A stretch of 64,000 nt of DNA from Pseudomonadota bacterium (lineage in GTDB: Bacteria > Pseudomonadota > Alphaproteobacteria > Sphingomonadales > Sphingomonadaceae), in the NCBI GenBank assembly GCA_021849075.1, contig JAJZTH010000012.1, forward strand, positions 26,741-90,740, read 5' to 3'. A program made the position numbers and the translations under genes. Shown piece by piece: positions 51,375-60,586 of this stretch. Below the pieces are notes generated by a model. The model did no database searches. It worked only from the letters and a program-made list of their open reading frames with translations, and had not been told where the DNA came from. Within the stretch, counting starts at the first letter, position 1. Each line of letters opens with the position of its first letter.

Positions 51375-52586
51375 TCAGAGATATTTGAGCCACCATATGT
51401 CCTTGCGGCGCTGTTTAAGCTGCGCGAACCAGCGGGTCGGAAAGTAGAGGACGGGGATCAGGATGAAGACCCAGATCCATACCCAGCGCAGCTGATCGAC
51501 TCCGAACACCGTGCCTTTGGTCGGGCCGTACATCAGCAGTGCGACATTATAGATGGCTTTCAGCACATAGAGATGCAGGATATAATAGAACATTGGCGCG
51601 CCGCCCAGCATGGCCAGCGTCGGCATCGCCTTGCTGCTCTCGAAGCGTTCGAACAGGGCCAGCAACAGGCAGCCCGTGCCGATGGTGGGCATCAGGAACA
51701 GCAGCGATGGCGGATATTTGGTCAGCGCCAGAAAGCTCATCACCGTGCGCAGCGGCGTTTCCGCCACGAACCAGGGCTTGTCGCCATAGATGTTCAGCCA
51801 GCGAAGGACGACGAAGCCGGCGATCAGGCCAAGGCCCAACAGCGCCAGCCGGCGAATACGCGGCGCGGGATCGCTGCCGCGCGCGAACCAGGGGCCACAG
51901 GCATAGCCCAGCAGGATGACGCCGATCCATGGCAGGATCGGATAGGTGGTCTTGACCGCGATACCGCCAAAATCGATCAGCGACCGCTGATGCAGCACTG
52001 CCCACAGCGCGTAGCCCGGCTGGTCGGCCGTCAGCCGGACCGGATCGAGCAGATTGTGCAGGCACACGATGGCAAGACCCACGGCAAATTGCGCCGGGCG
52101 CGGCAGATGCAGCAGCGCAGCCAACGCAATCATGCTGAAGCCGATCGCCCAGATCACCTGCAACCAGATTGCCGTCGGCGGAAAGGCGGGCGCCTGTGTC
52201 GGCCATGCATAGCCGACCACGGTGAATTCCAGGAAGATCAGGAACAGGCCGCGTTTCAGCAGGAATTCCGATACCTGCCCCTTTGTATGCGACTGGCCAT
52301 AAAGCCAGGCCGACAGGCCGGTCAGCGCCACGAAGGTCGGCGCGCAAAAAGTGGAGAGAAGGCGGGTGAAGAACAGGCCGGGGTCGGTTGTGTTCGCATC
52401 GACCGGGTCCGTGACTTGCAAATGCAGGAACCATGTCTCACGGACATGGTCGACCAGCATGAACAGCATGACCAAACCACGCAGCGCGTCGATGGCGATC
52501 AGCCGCGTCCGCGCCTTTGCGGCATCGATCGCAGATGTGGAGGCCCGAAGACCGATGGGGGGCGCCTGGCCCGCAATGCTGTTCAT
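51375..52586 (-). CDS. DUF1624 / heparan-alpha-glucosaminide N-acetyltransferase-like membrane protein
   Basis: RLIAIDALRGLVMLFMLVDHVRETWFLHLQVTDP...; ~10 TM segments; start at MNSIAG. Confidence 0.85.
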   Translation of the reverse strand: MNSIAGQAPPIGLRASTSAIDAAKARTRLIAIDALRGLVMLFMLVDHVRETWFLHLQVTDPVDANTTDPGLFFTRLLSTFCAPTFVALTGLSAWLYGQSHTKGQVSEFLLKRGLFLIFLEFTVVGYAWPTQAPAFPPTAIWLQVIWAIGFSMIALAALLHLPRPAQFAVGLAIVCLHNLLDPVRLTADQPGYALWAVLHQRSLIDFGGIAVKTTYPILPWIGVILLGYACGPWFARGSDPAPRIRRLALLGLGLIAGFVVLRWLNIYGDKPWFVAETPLRTVMSFLALTKYPPSLLFLMPTIGTGCLLLALFERFESSKAMPTLAMLGGAPMFYYILHLYVLKAIYNVALLMYGPTKGTVFGVDQLRWVWIWVFILIPVLYFPTRWFAQLKQRRKDIWWLKYL

Positions 52587-52831
52587 AACCTTGATCCCTG
52601 TCCCCGCAACGCCTTCCGGCCGCATATGATACTTTATATCATTTGTGGCAAGAGAGCGCAGCGTGTTTGTCAGCGATGCCCCATTCTCGATCGATGCTGC
52701 TATCACCTGAAGATCGAAGCTATGGCTCGCGCACGACCAAATGTTCCGAATTTATGAACGCGCAGAGCGGAAAATGTCAAAAAGAGAGGGGCGACGAAGC
52801 GCAATGCTTCGCCCGCCCTTTCCCGCGCGAT

Positions 52832-52957
52832 TTATGAGTCGAGCGTCAACCGTCTTCCCGCGCCGCGATGTTGGATGTGTGTCTGGGCATAGTCCAGCAG
52901 ACTCGCCTCGCCCGGTCCACCGCCCAGCCTTGATTGCTTGACCCCGCGGAAAGGGCG
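52832..52957 (-). pseudogene. Possible aldehyde dehydrogenase C-terminal remnant
   Basis: Minus-strand frame reads RPFRGVKQSRLGGGPGEASLLDYAQTHIQHRGAGRRLTLDS*, resembling ALDH C-terminal PFGGVKQSGLG...GLxxY; upstream in-frame stop. Confidence 0.45.
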
Positions 52958-53046
52958 GCGCCTCTACTGGGCGATGCGCCCAAAGCGATGGATGCGGGCG
53001 GCAACAGCCGCTTCCTGGAACGCACCCGGCCCAATGGCGATGCGGA

Positions 53047-53934
53047 TCAGGTTGATTGGGCCAATGCGGCAGGCAGTCGCTGGCGCAAAAGGTCCAGCAA
53101 TCCACTGATCTTCGGCAGCAAATGGCGACGCTGGGGATAGACGGCCCAGATCGGTTCTTCATCCGGCCGGAAATCGGCCAGCACTTCCTGCAACGCGCCC
53201 GACGCCAGATGCGCCAGCACATAGAATTCGGGCAATTGGCATATGCCCATGTCCGCCAGCGCCGCCTCCGTCACCGCGCTGCCGCTGTTGCAGCGCCAGC
53301 GTCCTTTGGGCCGGATCGTTTCGTCCCGTCCACCGCGCCTGAACCGCCAGAGCGGTGTCGTCCCGGCCAGACATTCATGATCCGCCAGATCGGCGGGCTT
53401 TATCGGCACGCCATGCTTGGCCAGATAATCGGGCGAGGCGCAGCTATAGAGGCGGCGCGAAGCGATGCGCGTGCCGATCAGCCGTGATTCCGCCAACTGG
53501 CCGGTGCGGATGGCGAGGTCATAGCCTTCGCCGATCAGGTCGACGACCCGGTTGGTCAGGTCGATCGTCACCCGCAATTTCGCATGCTGCGCAGCATAAA
53601 GCTGTACGATCGGCGCGATGAACCGCTCGCCCATCGCCGTGGAGCATGTGATGCGAATGTCGCCCTGCGGCTCGCCGCCCTCGCTGATCATCGCGATCGC
53701 CTCGTCCCGCTCCGCCACGATGCGACTGCAATGATCGAAGAACAGCCGTCCCGTATCGGTTAGTCGAACGGTGCGTGTGGTCCGGTGGAACAGGGGCGCC
53801 TGCACCCGCGCTTCCAATGCCGCGATCGCCCGGCTCATATGGGTGGTGGATACGCCCAGCGCCTCCGCGCCGGCCTTGAAACTGCCGGCGGCCGCGACTG
53901 CGACAAATTCGTCTATCCCTTCCCAGCGGCGCAA
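53047..53934 (-). CDS. LysR-family transcriptional regulator
   Basis: EFVAVAAAGSFKAGAEALGVSTTHMSRAIAALEARVQAPLFHRTTRTVRLTDTG; likely TTG start; upstream part of the 709-aa ORF is antisense to frmA. Confidence 0.92.
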   Translation of the reverse strand: MRRWEGIDEFVAVAAAGSFKAGAEALGVSTTHMSRAIAALEARVQAPLFHRTTRTVRLTDTGRLFFDHCSRIVAERDEAIAMISEGGEPQGDIRITCSTAMGERFIAPIVQLYAAQHAKLRVTIDLTNRVVDLIGEGYDLAIRTGQLAESRLIGTRIASRRLYSCASPDYLAKHGVPIKPADLADHECLAGTTPLWRFRRGGRDETIRPKGRWRCNSGSAVTEAALADMGICQLPEFYVLAHLASGALQEVLADFRPDEEPIWAVYPQRRHLLPKISGLLDLLRQRLPAALAQST

Positions 53935-54017
53935 TGATTGTCCCGTCAGTGTAATAATGAATTTCCTATATGCTTTCTTATCGCGCCGGTGGGATATTGC
54001 TAGAGCGGGTTCATAAC

Positions 54018-54063
54018 GGCGGAAACAGCCGCCCGGTCTTGCGGCCGGGCGGCTGTTTCCGCC
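54018..54063. repeat. Perfect 19-bp inverted repeat upstream of frmA
   Basis: GGCGGAAACAGCCGCCCGG-N8-CCGGGCGGCTGTTTCCGCC. Confidence 0.8.
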
Positions 54064-54099
54064 ATATCCGATCATCCTTGTCCTTTCGGGAGTAGCCCC

Positions 54100-55212
54100 A
54101 TGAAGACCCGCGCCGCCGTCGCCTTCGCAGCGAAGAAGCCCCTCGAAATCGTGGAACTGGATCTGGAAGGCCCCAAGGCTGGCGAAGTGCTGGTGGAAAT
54201 CATGGCGACCGGCATCTGCCATACCGACGCCTATACGCTCGACGGCTTCGACAGCGAAGGCATTTTCCCGTCCGTACTGGGCCATGAAGGCGCAGGCATT
54301 GTGCGCGAAGTCGGCGCGGGCGTTACCTCGGTCAAGCCGGGCGACCATGTCATCCCGCTCTACACCCCCGAATGCCGCCAGTGCAAAAGCTGCCTCAGCG
54401 GTAAGACCAACCTCTGTACGGCGATCCGCGCGACACAGGGCAAGGGGCTGATGCCCGATGGCACGACCCGCTTCAGCTATAAGGGGCAGCCGATCTTCCA
54501 TTATATGGGCTGCTCCACCTTCTCCAACTTCACTGTCCTGCCCGACATTGCGGTGGCGAAAATCCGGGAGGACGCGCCCTTCCAGTCGAGCTGCTATATC
54601 GGCTGCGGCGTGACGACGGGCGTGGGCGCGGTCATCAACACGGCGAAGGTGCAGGTCGGCGACAATGTCGTCGTCTTTGGCCTTGGCGGCATTGGTCTCA
54701 ACGTCATTCAGGGCGCGCGCCTTGCCGGCGCCAACAAGATCATCGGCGTCGACATCAATCCCGATCGCGAAGAATGGGGCCGCAAGTTCGGCATGACCGA
54801 CTTCCTCAATTCGAAGGGCCTGTCGCGTGAGGACACGGTCGCGAAAATCGTGGAGATGACCGATGGGGGTGCTGACTATACGTTCGACGCGACCGGCAAT
54901 ACCGAAGTGATGCGTACCGCGCTCGAAGCCTGCCATCGCGGCTGGGGCACGTCGATCATCATCGGCGTGGCTGAAGCCGGCAAGACCATCGAGACGCGCC
55001 CCTTCCAACTCGTCACCGGGCGCAACTGGCGCGGCACGGCCTTCGGCGGGGCCAAGGGGCGGACCGATGTGCCAAAGATCGTCGACATGTACATGACCGG
55101 CAAGATCGAGATCGATCCGATGATCACCCATGTCATGGGGCTGGAGGAGATCAACACCGCCTTCGACCTGATGCATGCGGGTAAGAGCATTCGTTCGGTC
55201 GTCGTCTTCTGA
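54100..55212 (+). CDS. frmA: S-(hydroxymethyl)glutathione dehydrogenase / class III alcohol dehydrogenase
   Basis: [68 protein letters not shown]. Confidence 0.97.
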   Translation: MKTRAAVAFAAKKPLEIVELDLEGPKAGEVLVEIMATGICHTDAYTLDGFDSEGIFPSVLGHEGAGIVREVGAGVTSVKPGDHVIPLYTPECRQCKSCLSGKTNLCTAIRATQGKGLMPDGTTRFSYKGQPIFHYMGCSTFSNFTVLPDIAVAKIREDAPFQSSCYIGCGVTTGVGAVINTAKVQVGDNVVVFGLGGIGLNVIQGARLAGANKIIGVDINPDREEWGRKFGMTDFLNSKGLSREDTVAKIVEMTDGGADYTFDATGNTEVMRTALEACHRGWGTSIIIGVAEAGKTIETRPFQLVTGRNWRGTAFGGAKGRTDVPKIVDMYMTGKIEIDPMITHVMGLEEINTAFDLMHAGKSIRSVVVF

Positions 55213-56075
55213 TGGAGACGGTCAGCACCAATCGCGCCTATGGCGGGTTGCAGGGCGTGTACCGGCATGCCTCTACCGCCACCGGCACGGACATGACCTT
55301 TTCCGTCTATGTTCCGTCGCATGCGGAAGGCGCGCGGCTGCCGGTGGTCTGGTATCTGTCGGGGCTGACCTGCACCCACGCCAATGTCACCGAAAAGGGC
55401 GAGTTTCGTGCGCTGTGTGCGGAACTCGGGCTGATCTTCGTGGCGCCCGATACGTCGCCGCGTGGCCCGGACCTGCATGGAAACGCCGTGGCGGACGATC
55501 CCGACGGCGCCTATGATTTCGGCCTTGGCGCGGGCTTTTATGTCGATGCGACACAGGCCCCGTTTGCCTCCAATTACCGCATGTGGACCTATGTTACGGA
55601 AGAACTGCCCGCGCTGATCGCGGCGGAATTTCCTGCCGACATGGATCGCCAGTCGATCATGGGGCATAGCATGGGCGGCCATGGCGCGCTGACCATTGGC
55701 CTCAGCTTTCCCGATCGGTTCAAGGCGGTGTCCGCCTTCGCACCGATCGTCGCGCCCTCGCAGGTGCCCTGGGGGCAAAAGGCGCTGGGCGGCTATCTGG
55801 GCGATGACAAGGCGGCATGGCGCAAGCATGACGCCGTCGCCCTGATCGAGGATGGCGCGCGGGTGCCGGCGCTGCTGGTGGATCAGGGCGCAGCCGACAC
55901 GTTTCTGGAAAAGGAACTGCGCCCTGATCTGCTGCACGCCGCCTGCGATGCAGCCGGCATCCCGCTGACGCTCATGCTGCGCGATGGCTATGATCACAGC
56001 TACTATTTCATCTCGACCTTCATGGCCGATCATCTGCGCTGGCACGCCGATCGCCTGAAGGCGGGGGGCTTATGA
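55212..56075 (+). CDS. fghA: S-formylglutathione hydrolase
   Basis: FSVYVPSHAEGARLPVVWYLSGLTCTHANVTEKGEFRALCAELGLIFVAPDTSPRG; GHSMGGHGAL. Confidence 0.97.
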   Translation: METVSTNRAYGGLQGVYRHASTATGTDMTFSVYVPSHAEGARLPVVWYLSGLTCTHANVTEKGEFRALCAELGLIFVAPDTSPRGPDLHGNAVADDPDGAYDFGLGAGFYVDATQAPFASNYRMWTYVTEELPALIAAEFPADMDRQSIMGHSMGGHGALTIGLSFPDRFKAVSAFAPIVAPSQVPWGQKALGGYLGDDKAAWRKHDAVALIEDGARVPALLVDQGAADTFLEKELRPDLLHAACDAAGIPLTLMLRDGYDHSYYFISTFMADHLRWHADRLKAGGL

Positions 56076-56223
56076 CGTGTTTCCACCCATTACGGATAGG
56101 GTCACGCAACACCCGCCACATTCCTAAAGTCCTTCCAATGTAGGATTTTGTCTGATCTATCCTTTTGAATGGATCGGCATCCCCGCGCATCCCGGCTTTC
56201 CGTCGCCAAATCGTCGCTTTTCC

Positions 56224-56345
56224 GGCGCGTTGCGGTCGCGCAACTGTCGCGTGGGTGGCGCATTGCTGTGACCCACATGGCGCGTGATTGTCGCTTCGTC
56301 GGCGCGTTCCTGTCGCTTGACCTGTGTCATTGGCGCAAATTACCC
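56224..56345. repeat. Degenerate tandem repeat array (~20-22 bp unit, GGCGCGTTnCTGTCGCTT-like)
   Basis: GGCGC(A/G) starts at 56224, 56257, 56279, 56301, 56332 (plus CGCGCAACTGTCGC at 56236). Confidence 0.5.
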
Positions 56346-56379
56346 GACGACGTCGTGAACTTCGGCCTGTCGCGTCGCC

Positions 56380-56403
56380 GCGACATATATTGCCATATGT
56401 CGC
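56380..56403. repeat. 9-bp perfect inverted repeat, possible operator
   Basis: GCGACATAT-ATTGCC-ATATGTCGC. Confidence 0.6.
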
Positions 56404-56529
56404 GCACGAAGGAAGACGCTGTCTCGTTGGTTTGCAGGCGCAGCGACGTGCTCGATTGCGACAAGGGCACACACCATGTCCTCAAGCGCCTTGATCGCCT
56501 CTGCCAAGTCCGATAGGGCGGGCCCTGCG

Positions 56530-56690
56530 TCCGGTTCCCCGCAAGGGGATCAAAAGGGAACGGGGTTCAAGACCCCGGCTGCCCCTGCAACTGTGAGCGG
56601 CGAGCCAGCGAGGCACAAGCCATTGGGATGCATGTCCCGAGAAGGCGCTTCGCCCCGGCATTGACCCGCGAGCCAGGAGACCTGCCGGCC
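56530..56690 (+). promoter_or_regulatory. Cobalamin riboswitch
   Basis: GGTTCCCCGCAAGGGGATCAAAAGGGAA...GCCCCTGCAACTGTGAGCGGCGAGC...GACCCGCGAGCCAGGAGACCTGCC; contains the B12-box (AGCCAGGAGACCTGCC). Confidence 0.93.
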
Positions 56691-56903
56691 GCGGTCGTTC
56701 TTCGACCGGACAGGGTGTGCCGGGCGAACGGGGTCATCCCTCGCGCAACGACAAGCCGACCGTGCGGGAGCGCGGCGGGGATATCGTGTGCCTGAGGCGC
56801 ATGGCATCGTCGTTTCGTCGCCGCGCGGTCCTGTCACGGACCGGGGATCATGATGCGCGCGTCATTTATATGTCGATTTTCCAGCCAGAGGGCGGCCTGA
56901 GCC

Positions 56904-57311
56904 ATGTTGCGGCCGGTCGAGGATGTGCCTGCGGTGGTGGTGTGCAACAGCTGTCGTTATTCGCCAGATGCGCGCGAAGATGAAGAAGGTGTGCGCGGCG
57001 GCGCGCGGCTGGTGGAGGCATTGCGGCGGGTGAAGGCTCAATCGCCCCGTTATGATGGCGTCGCAGTGCAGGACATGCCCTGTCTGTTCGCCTGTTCGGA
57101 ACATTGCACCGTGCATCTGCGTGCGCCCGGCAAGGTCGGTTATGTGTTGGGGCGTTTCACCCCCGACGAGGCGGCGGCGCGCGCGATCCTGGACTATGCC
57201 GCCCATCATGCGAATAGCGAACATGGCCGCGTGCCCTTTGCCGACTGGCCGCAGGGGGTGAAGGGCCATTTCATCGTCCGCACTCCCCCGCCCGGTTTCG
57301 TCGCGACATGA
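56904..57311 (+). CDS. DUF1636-family putative metal-binding protein
   Basis: VVVCNSCRYSPDAR...DMPCLFACSEHCTVHLRAPGKVGYVLGRF; first gene after the riboswitch. Confidence 0.85.
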   Translation: MLRPVEDVPAVVVCNSCRYSPDAREDEEGVRGGARLVEALRRVKAQSPRYDGVAVQDMPCLFACSEHCTVHLRAPGKVGYVLGRFTPDEAAARAILDYAAHHANSEHGRVPFADWPQGVKGHFIVRTPPPGFVAT

Positions 57312-58321
57312 GCCGCTTTCCAACCGTCGCCGCGTTCGAAGCGGCGCTGGCGTCGTTACCCGGTCCCGATCAGGCGGCGCGCGATGCCGCCGCCGTGCGG
57401 CAGGCGCAACTGACAAAGCCGGCCGGATCGCTGGGCCGTTTGGAGGACATCGCGCTGTTCATGGCCGGATGGCAGGGGCGGGAGCGGCCGCGGATCGACC
57501 ATGGTCTGGCGTTGATCTTCGCCGGCAATCATGGCGTGACCCGGCATGGCGTCAGTGCTTTTCCCGCCGAAGTGACGGCGCAGATGGTGGCCAATTTCGC
57601 CGCCGGCGGCGCGGCAATCAATGCGCTGGCGGGCGCGACGGGGCTGGACCTGCGCGTGGTGCCGATCGATCTCGACCGGCCGACGGCGGATTTCACGATC
57701 GAACCGGCGATGAGCGAGGCGGAGTGTCTGGCGGCGATTAATGCGGGGGCCGATGCGGTTGATCCCTCGCTGGACCTGTTGCTGCTGGGCGAAATGGGGA
57801 TCGGCAATACCACGGCCGCGGCGGCGCTGTGCCTGCGCAGCTTTGGCGGCACGGCGCAGGACTGGGTGGGCGCGGGCACTGGCGTTGGGGCGCATGGCCA
57901 GATGGTCAAGCGGCAGGTGCTCGACCTTGCCATGGCCTGCCATGCCGGCTTGCCCAAAACGCCGTTTGAAACGCTGCGCTGCGTAGGTGGGCGCGAAATT
58001 GCGGCGATGGCGGGCGCGATGCTGGCGGCGCGGCATCACCATATTCCTGTGGTGCTGGATGGTTTCGTCTGCGCCGCGGCGCTTGCCGCGCTGGCGGCCG
58101 GCGTGCCGGAGATTTGCGAGCATGTCATTGCCGGCCATCGTTCGGCCGAGGCGGCGCACGGGCGGCTTCTCACGCGGCTGGTGCTGACCCCGTTGCTCGA
58201 CCTTGGCATGCGGCTGGGGGAGGCTAGCGGCGGGGCCGTGGCCGTGGCGGTGATGCGGTCCGCGCTGGCGATGCATGATCAAATGGCGACCTTTGCCGAT
58301 GCAGGCGTGTCGGCCGGCTGA
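57308..58321 (+). CDS. cobT: Nicotinate-nucleotide-dimethylbenzimidazole phosphoribosyltransferase
   Basis: KPAGSLGRLEDIALFMAGWQ, IFAGNHGVTRHGVSAFP, GEMGIGNTTAAAAL. Confidence 0.96.
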   Translation: MSRFPTVAAFEAALASLPGPDQAARDAAAVRQAQLTKPAGSLGRLEDIALFMAGWQGRERPRIDHGLALIFAGNHGVTRHGVSAFPAEVTAQMVANFAAGGAAINALAGATGLDLRVVPIDLDRPTADFTIEPAMSEAECLAAINAGADAVDPSLDLLLLGEMGIGNTTAAAALCLRSFGGTAQDWVGAGTGVGAHGQMVKRQVLDLAMACHAGLPKTPFETLRCVGGREIAAMAGAMLAARHHHIPVVLDGFVCAAALAALAAGVPEICEHVIAGHRSAEAAHGRLLTRLVLTPLLDLGMRLGEASGGAVAVAVMRSALAMHDQMATFADAGVSAG

Positions 58322-58890
58322 TGCAGGGCGTGTTGCTCCACCTGATGCGGCATGGCGCGCCGGCGCAAACGGGACGCTTGCTGGGGCATGGCGATTGGCC
58401 TTCCACTGAAGCAGGCATCGCCGCCTGTCGGGTGCAGGCAAAGGTGCTTGAGATGGCGGCGATCCATTCTTCCGACCTGGCCCGCGCGGCGCTGGCGGCG
58501 GAGGCGATCGCGCAGGATCGCGGCCTTACGCTCCGAACAGATGCGCGATGGCGGGAACTGGATTTTGGGGCGTGGGACGGCGCTGACCCCGCGCAACTGG
58601 ATGCCACGGCGCTGGCCCGGTTCCACGACGATCCAGACGCTTGCCCGCCTCCCGGTGGCGAGCGCTGGTCTGTACTTGTGGATCGGGTCAGCGCGGCGCT
58701 TGCCGATTTGTCGGCGGAACCCACTCTGATCGTCACCCATGGCGGGGCGATGCGCGCGGCGCTGGCCAGTCTGTGCGGCTTCGACCAGCGCCAGATATGG
58801 GCGATCGACCTGCCCTATGCCGCCTGTCTCACCCTACGCCTGTGGCCGGGGGAACCGCGCTGGGGTCAGATTGTCGGACTGACGGCATGA
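58321..58890 (+). CDS. cobC: Histidine phosphatase family, probable alpha-ribazole phosphatase
   Basis: LHLMRHGAPAQTGRLLGHGDWPSTEAG, WRELDFGAWDG, IVTHGGAMRAAL. Confidence 0.88.
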   Translation: MQGVLLHLMRHGAPAQTGRLLGHGDWPSTEAGIAACRVQAKVLEMAAIHSSDLARAALAAEAIAQDRGLTLRTDARWRELDFGAWDGADPAQLDATALARFHDDPDACPPPGGERWSVLVDRVSAALADLSAEPTLIVTHGGAMRAALASLCGFDQRQIWAIDLPYAACLTLRLWPGEPRWGQIVGLTA

Positions 58891-59603
58891 GGCGGCTGGT
58901 GTTGGCGATCCAGTTTCTCACGCGCCTACCGATGCCGCGCGTTATTGCGGATGATCGGGATTTCGCGGCGTCGATCCGTTGGTTTCCGTCGGCGGGCCTG
59001 GCTGTGGGCGCTCTGGTCTGCGGGGCAGGGTGGATCGGTGTGCAGTTGGATGTCTGGACCGGCGCGCTGCTGGCGTTGATCGGCTGGCTATGGGTGACGG
59101 GCGCGCTGCATCTCGATGGCCTGGCCGATCTGGCCGATGCATCCGGGGCGGTGCACAAGGGGCCGGATCGGCTACGCGCGGTGCTGGCCGATCCGCATGT
59201 CGGTGCGATGGGCGCGACGGCGGTGGCGGTGCAGGTGGCGGCGAAGCTGGTGTTGCTGCATGGCCTGCTGGAACAGCGGGCATGGGTGGCCCTGATCCTT
59301 ATTCCCTTTGCCGCACGGATCGGGCCTTTGGCGTGGAGTCGCTGCTTGCCGCCACTGCATGATGGGCTGGGTGCGCGCTTTCGACATGCGGTGCGGCCGA
59401 TCGATCTGCTTTTCTGGGCGGTGTTGCTGCTGGCGGCCAGTTGGTTTGCGCCTGCGCTGCTGGTTGCGCCTTTGCTGATCCTATTATGGGCATGGAAGCT
59501 GCGCCGGTTGATGGGTGGGATTTCCGGTGACGGGCATGGCGCGGGGATCGAACTGGTGGAAAGCGGGCTGCTGCTGGCGACGCTGATTGCGGGGCGGTTT
59601 TGA
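58887..59603 (+). CDS. cobS: Adenosylcobinamide-GDP ribazoletransferase
   Basis: LAIQFLTRLPMPR, TGALHLDGLADLADA, GATAVAVQVAAKLVLL; start corrected from ORF 58641. Confidence 0.94.
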   Translation: MRRLVLAIQFLTRLPMPRVIADDRDFAASIRWFPSAGLAVGALVCGAGWIGVQLDVWTGALLALIGWLWVTGALHLDGLADLADASGAVHKGPDRLRAVLADPHVGAMGATAVAVQVAAKLVLLHGLLEQRAWVALILIPFAARIGPLAWSRCLPPLHDGLGARFRHAVRPIDLLFWAVLLLAASWFAPALLVAPLLILLWAWKLRRLMGGISGDGHGAGIELVESGLLLATLIAGRF

Positions 59604-60586
59604 CCAATCCATGGACCTATCATGGTGGCCGGCTTGATGCGGCGCGGCGTCATTTTGGCGGCGGCGATGCGGACTGGATCGACCTGTCGACTGGGATCAA
59701 TCCCAATCCCTGGCCGATCGAGGGTGCTGGGGCTATCGATTGGGCCAGTCTGCCCGATGAGGCGGCGCTGGCCGATCTGGAGGCGCGCGCCGGTCGCTAT
59801 TTCGGGGTGGATGCGGGCCATGTCTGCGCGCTGCCGGGAACGGAGATTGGCTTGCGCATGCTTGCCGACATGTTGCCCGGCGCGGTTCGCTATGCCACTC
59901 CCTGTTATCGCACCCATGGCGACATCTATCCGGAGGGGCGGGCCTTCTCGCTTGATGCCGCCGCGGGTGGGGAAGGTGAGATACTGCTGTTCGCCAATCC
60001 CAATAATCCTGACGGTCGCCTGCTGACACCCAGGCAGATCGACAGGATGCTGGCGAGGGTCGAGGCGTCGGATGGCTGGCTGGTGATCGATGAAGCCTTT
60101 GCCGATGTCCATCCAGGTTTCAGTCTGGCAGATAGGATCGGGGACGGGCGTCGGCTGCTGATCTTCCGATCCTTTGGCAAATTTTTTGGTCTTGCCGGGG
60201 CGCGGCTCGGCTTCCTGTTGGGACCGGGCGACATTGTTGCGCGCTACCGTGCGCGGCTGGGCAGCTGGCCGGTGTCGGCAGCGGCGCTGGCAATCGGGCG
60301 GGCTGCCTATGCCGATGCGGCGTGGATCGACGCGACTCGTGGGATGCTGGATATGCAGGCAATGGCGCTGGATGCCGTGTTGCAGCGCCATGGTTTAACG
60401 CCGATCGGGGCCTGCCCATTGTTCCGGCTGGTCGCATGCGCTGATGCGGCCGCCCTGTTCGATCGGCTGGCGCGGGCGGCGATTCTGACCCGGCCTTTTA
60501 CCGATCAGCCGCACTGGTTGCGTTTCGGCTTGCCCGGTGACGCTGCGGCGCTGGATATGCTCGACCGGGCGCTGGCCGATGGTTGA
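59600..60586 (+). CDS. Threonine-phosphate decarboxylase (CobC/CobD-type aminotransferase)
   Basis: YHGGRLDAARRHFGGGDADWIDLSTGINPNPWP, FANPNNPDGRLL, IFRSFGKFFGLAGARLGFLLG. Confidence 0.93.
   Translation: MTNPWTYHGGRLDAARRHFGGGDADWIDLSTGINPNPWPIEGAGAIDWASLPDEAALADLEARAGRYFGVDAGHVCALPGTEIGLRMLADMLPGAVRYATPCYRTHGDIYPEGRAFSLDAAAGGEGEILLFANPNNPDGRLLTPRQIDRMLARVEASDGWLVIDEAFADVHPGFSLADRIGDGRRLLIFRSFGKFFGLAGARLGFLLGPGDIVARYRARLGSWPVSAAALAIGRAAYADAAWIDATRGMLDMQAMALDAVLQRHGLTPIGACPLFRLVACADAAALFDRLARAAILTRPFTDQPHWLRFGLPGDAAALDMLDRALADG

Noticed and set aside
53935-55176. N-terminal half of the 709-aa minus-strand ORF 53047..55176
   Set aside because: Antisense to frmA; the LysR gene begins at a TTG near 53934.
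56020-56472. 150-aa minus-strand and 115-aa plus-strand ORFs upstream of the B12 riboswitch
   Set aside because: Arg/Cys-rich translations of the repeat array with no family resemblance; treated as non-coding.
58829-60391. 520-aa minus-strand ORF
   Set aside because: Antisense to cobS and the threonine-phosphate decarboxylase gene; no domain resemblance.
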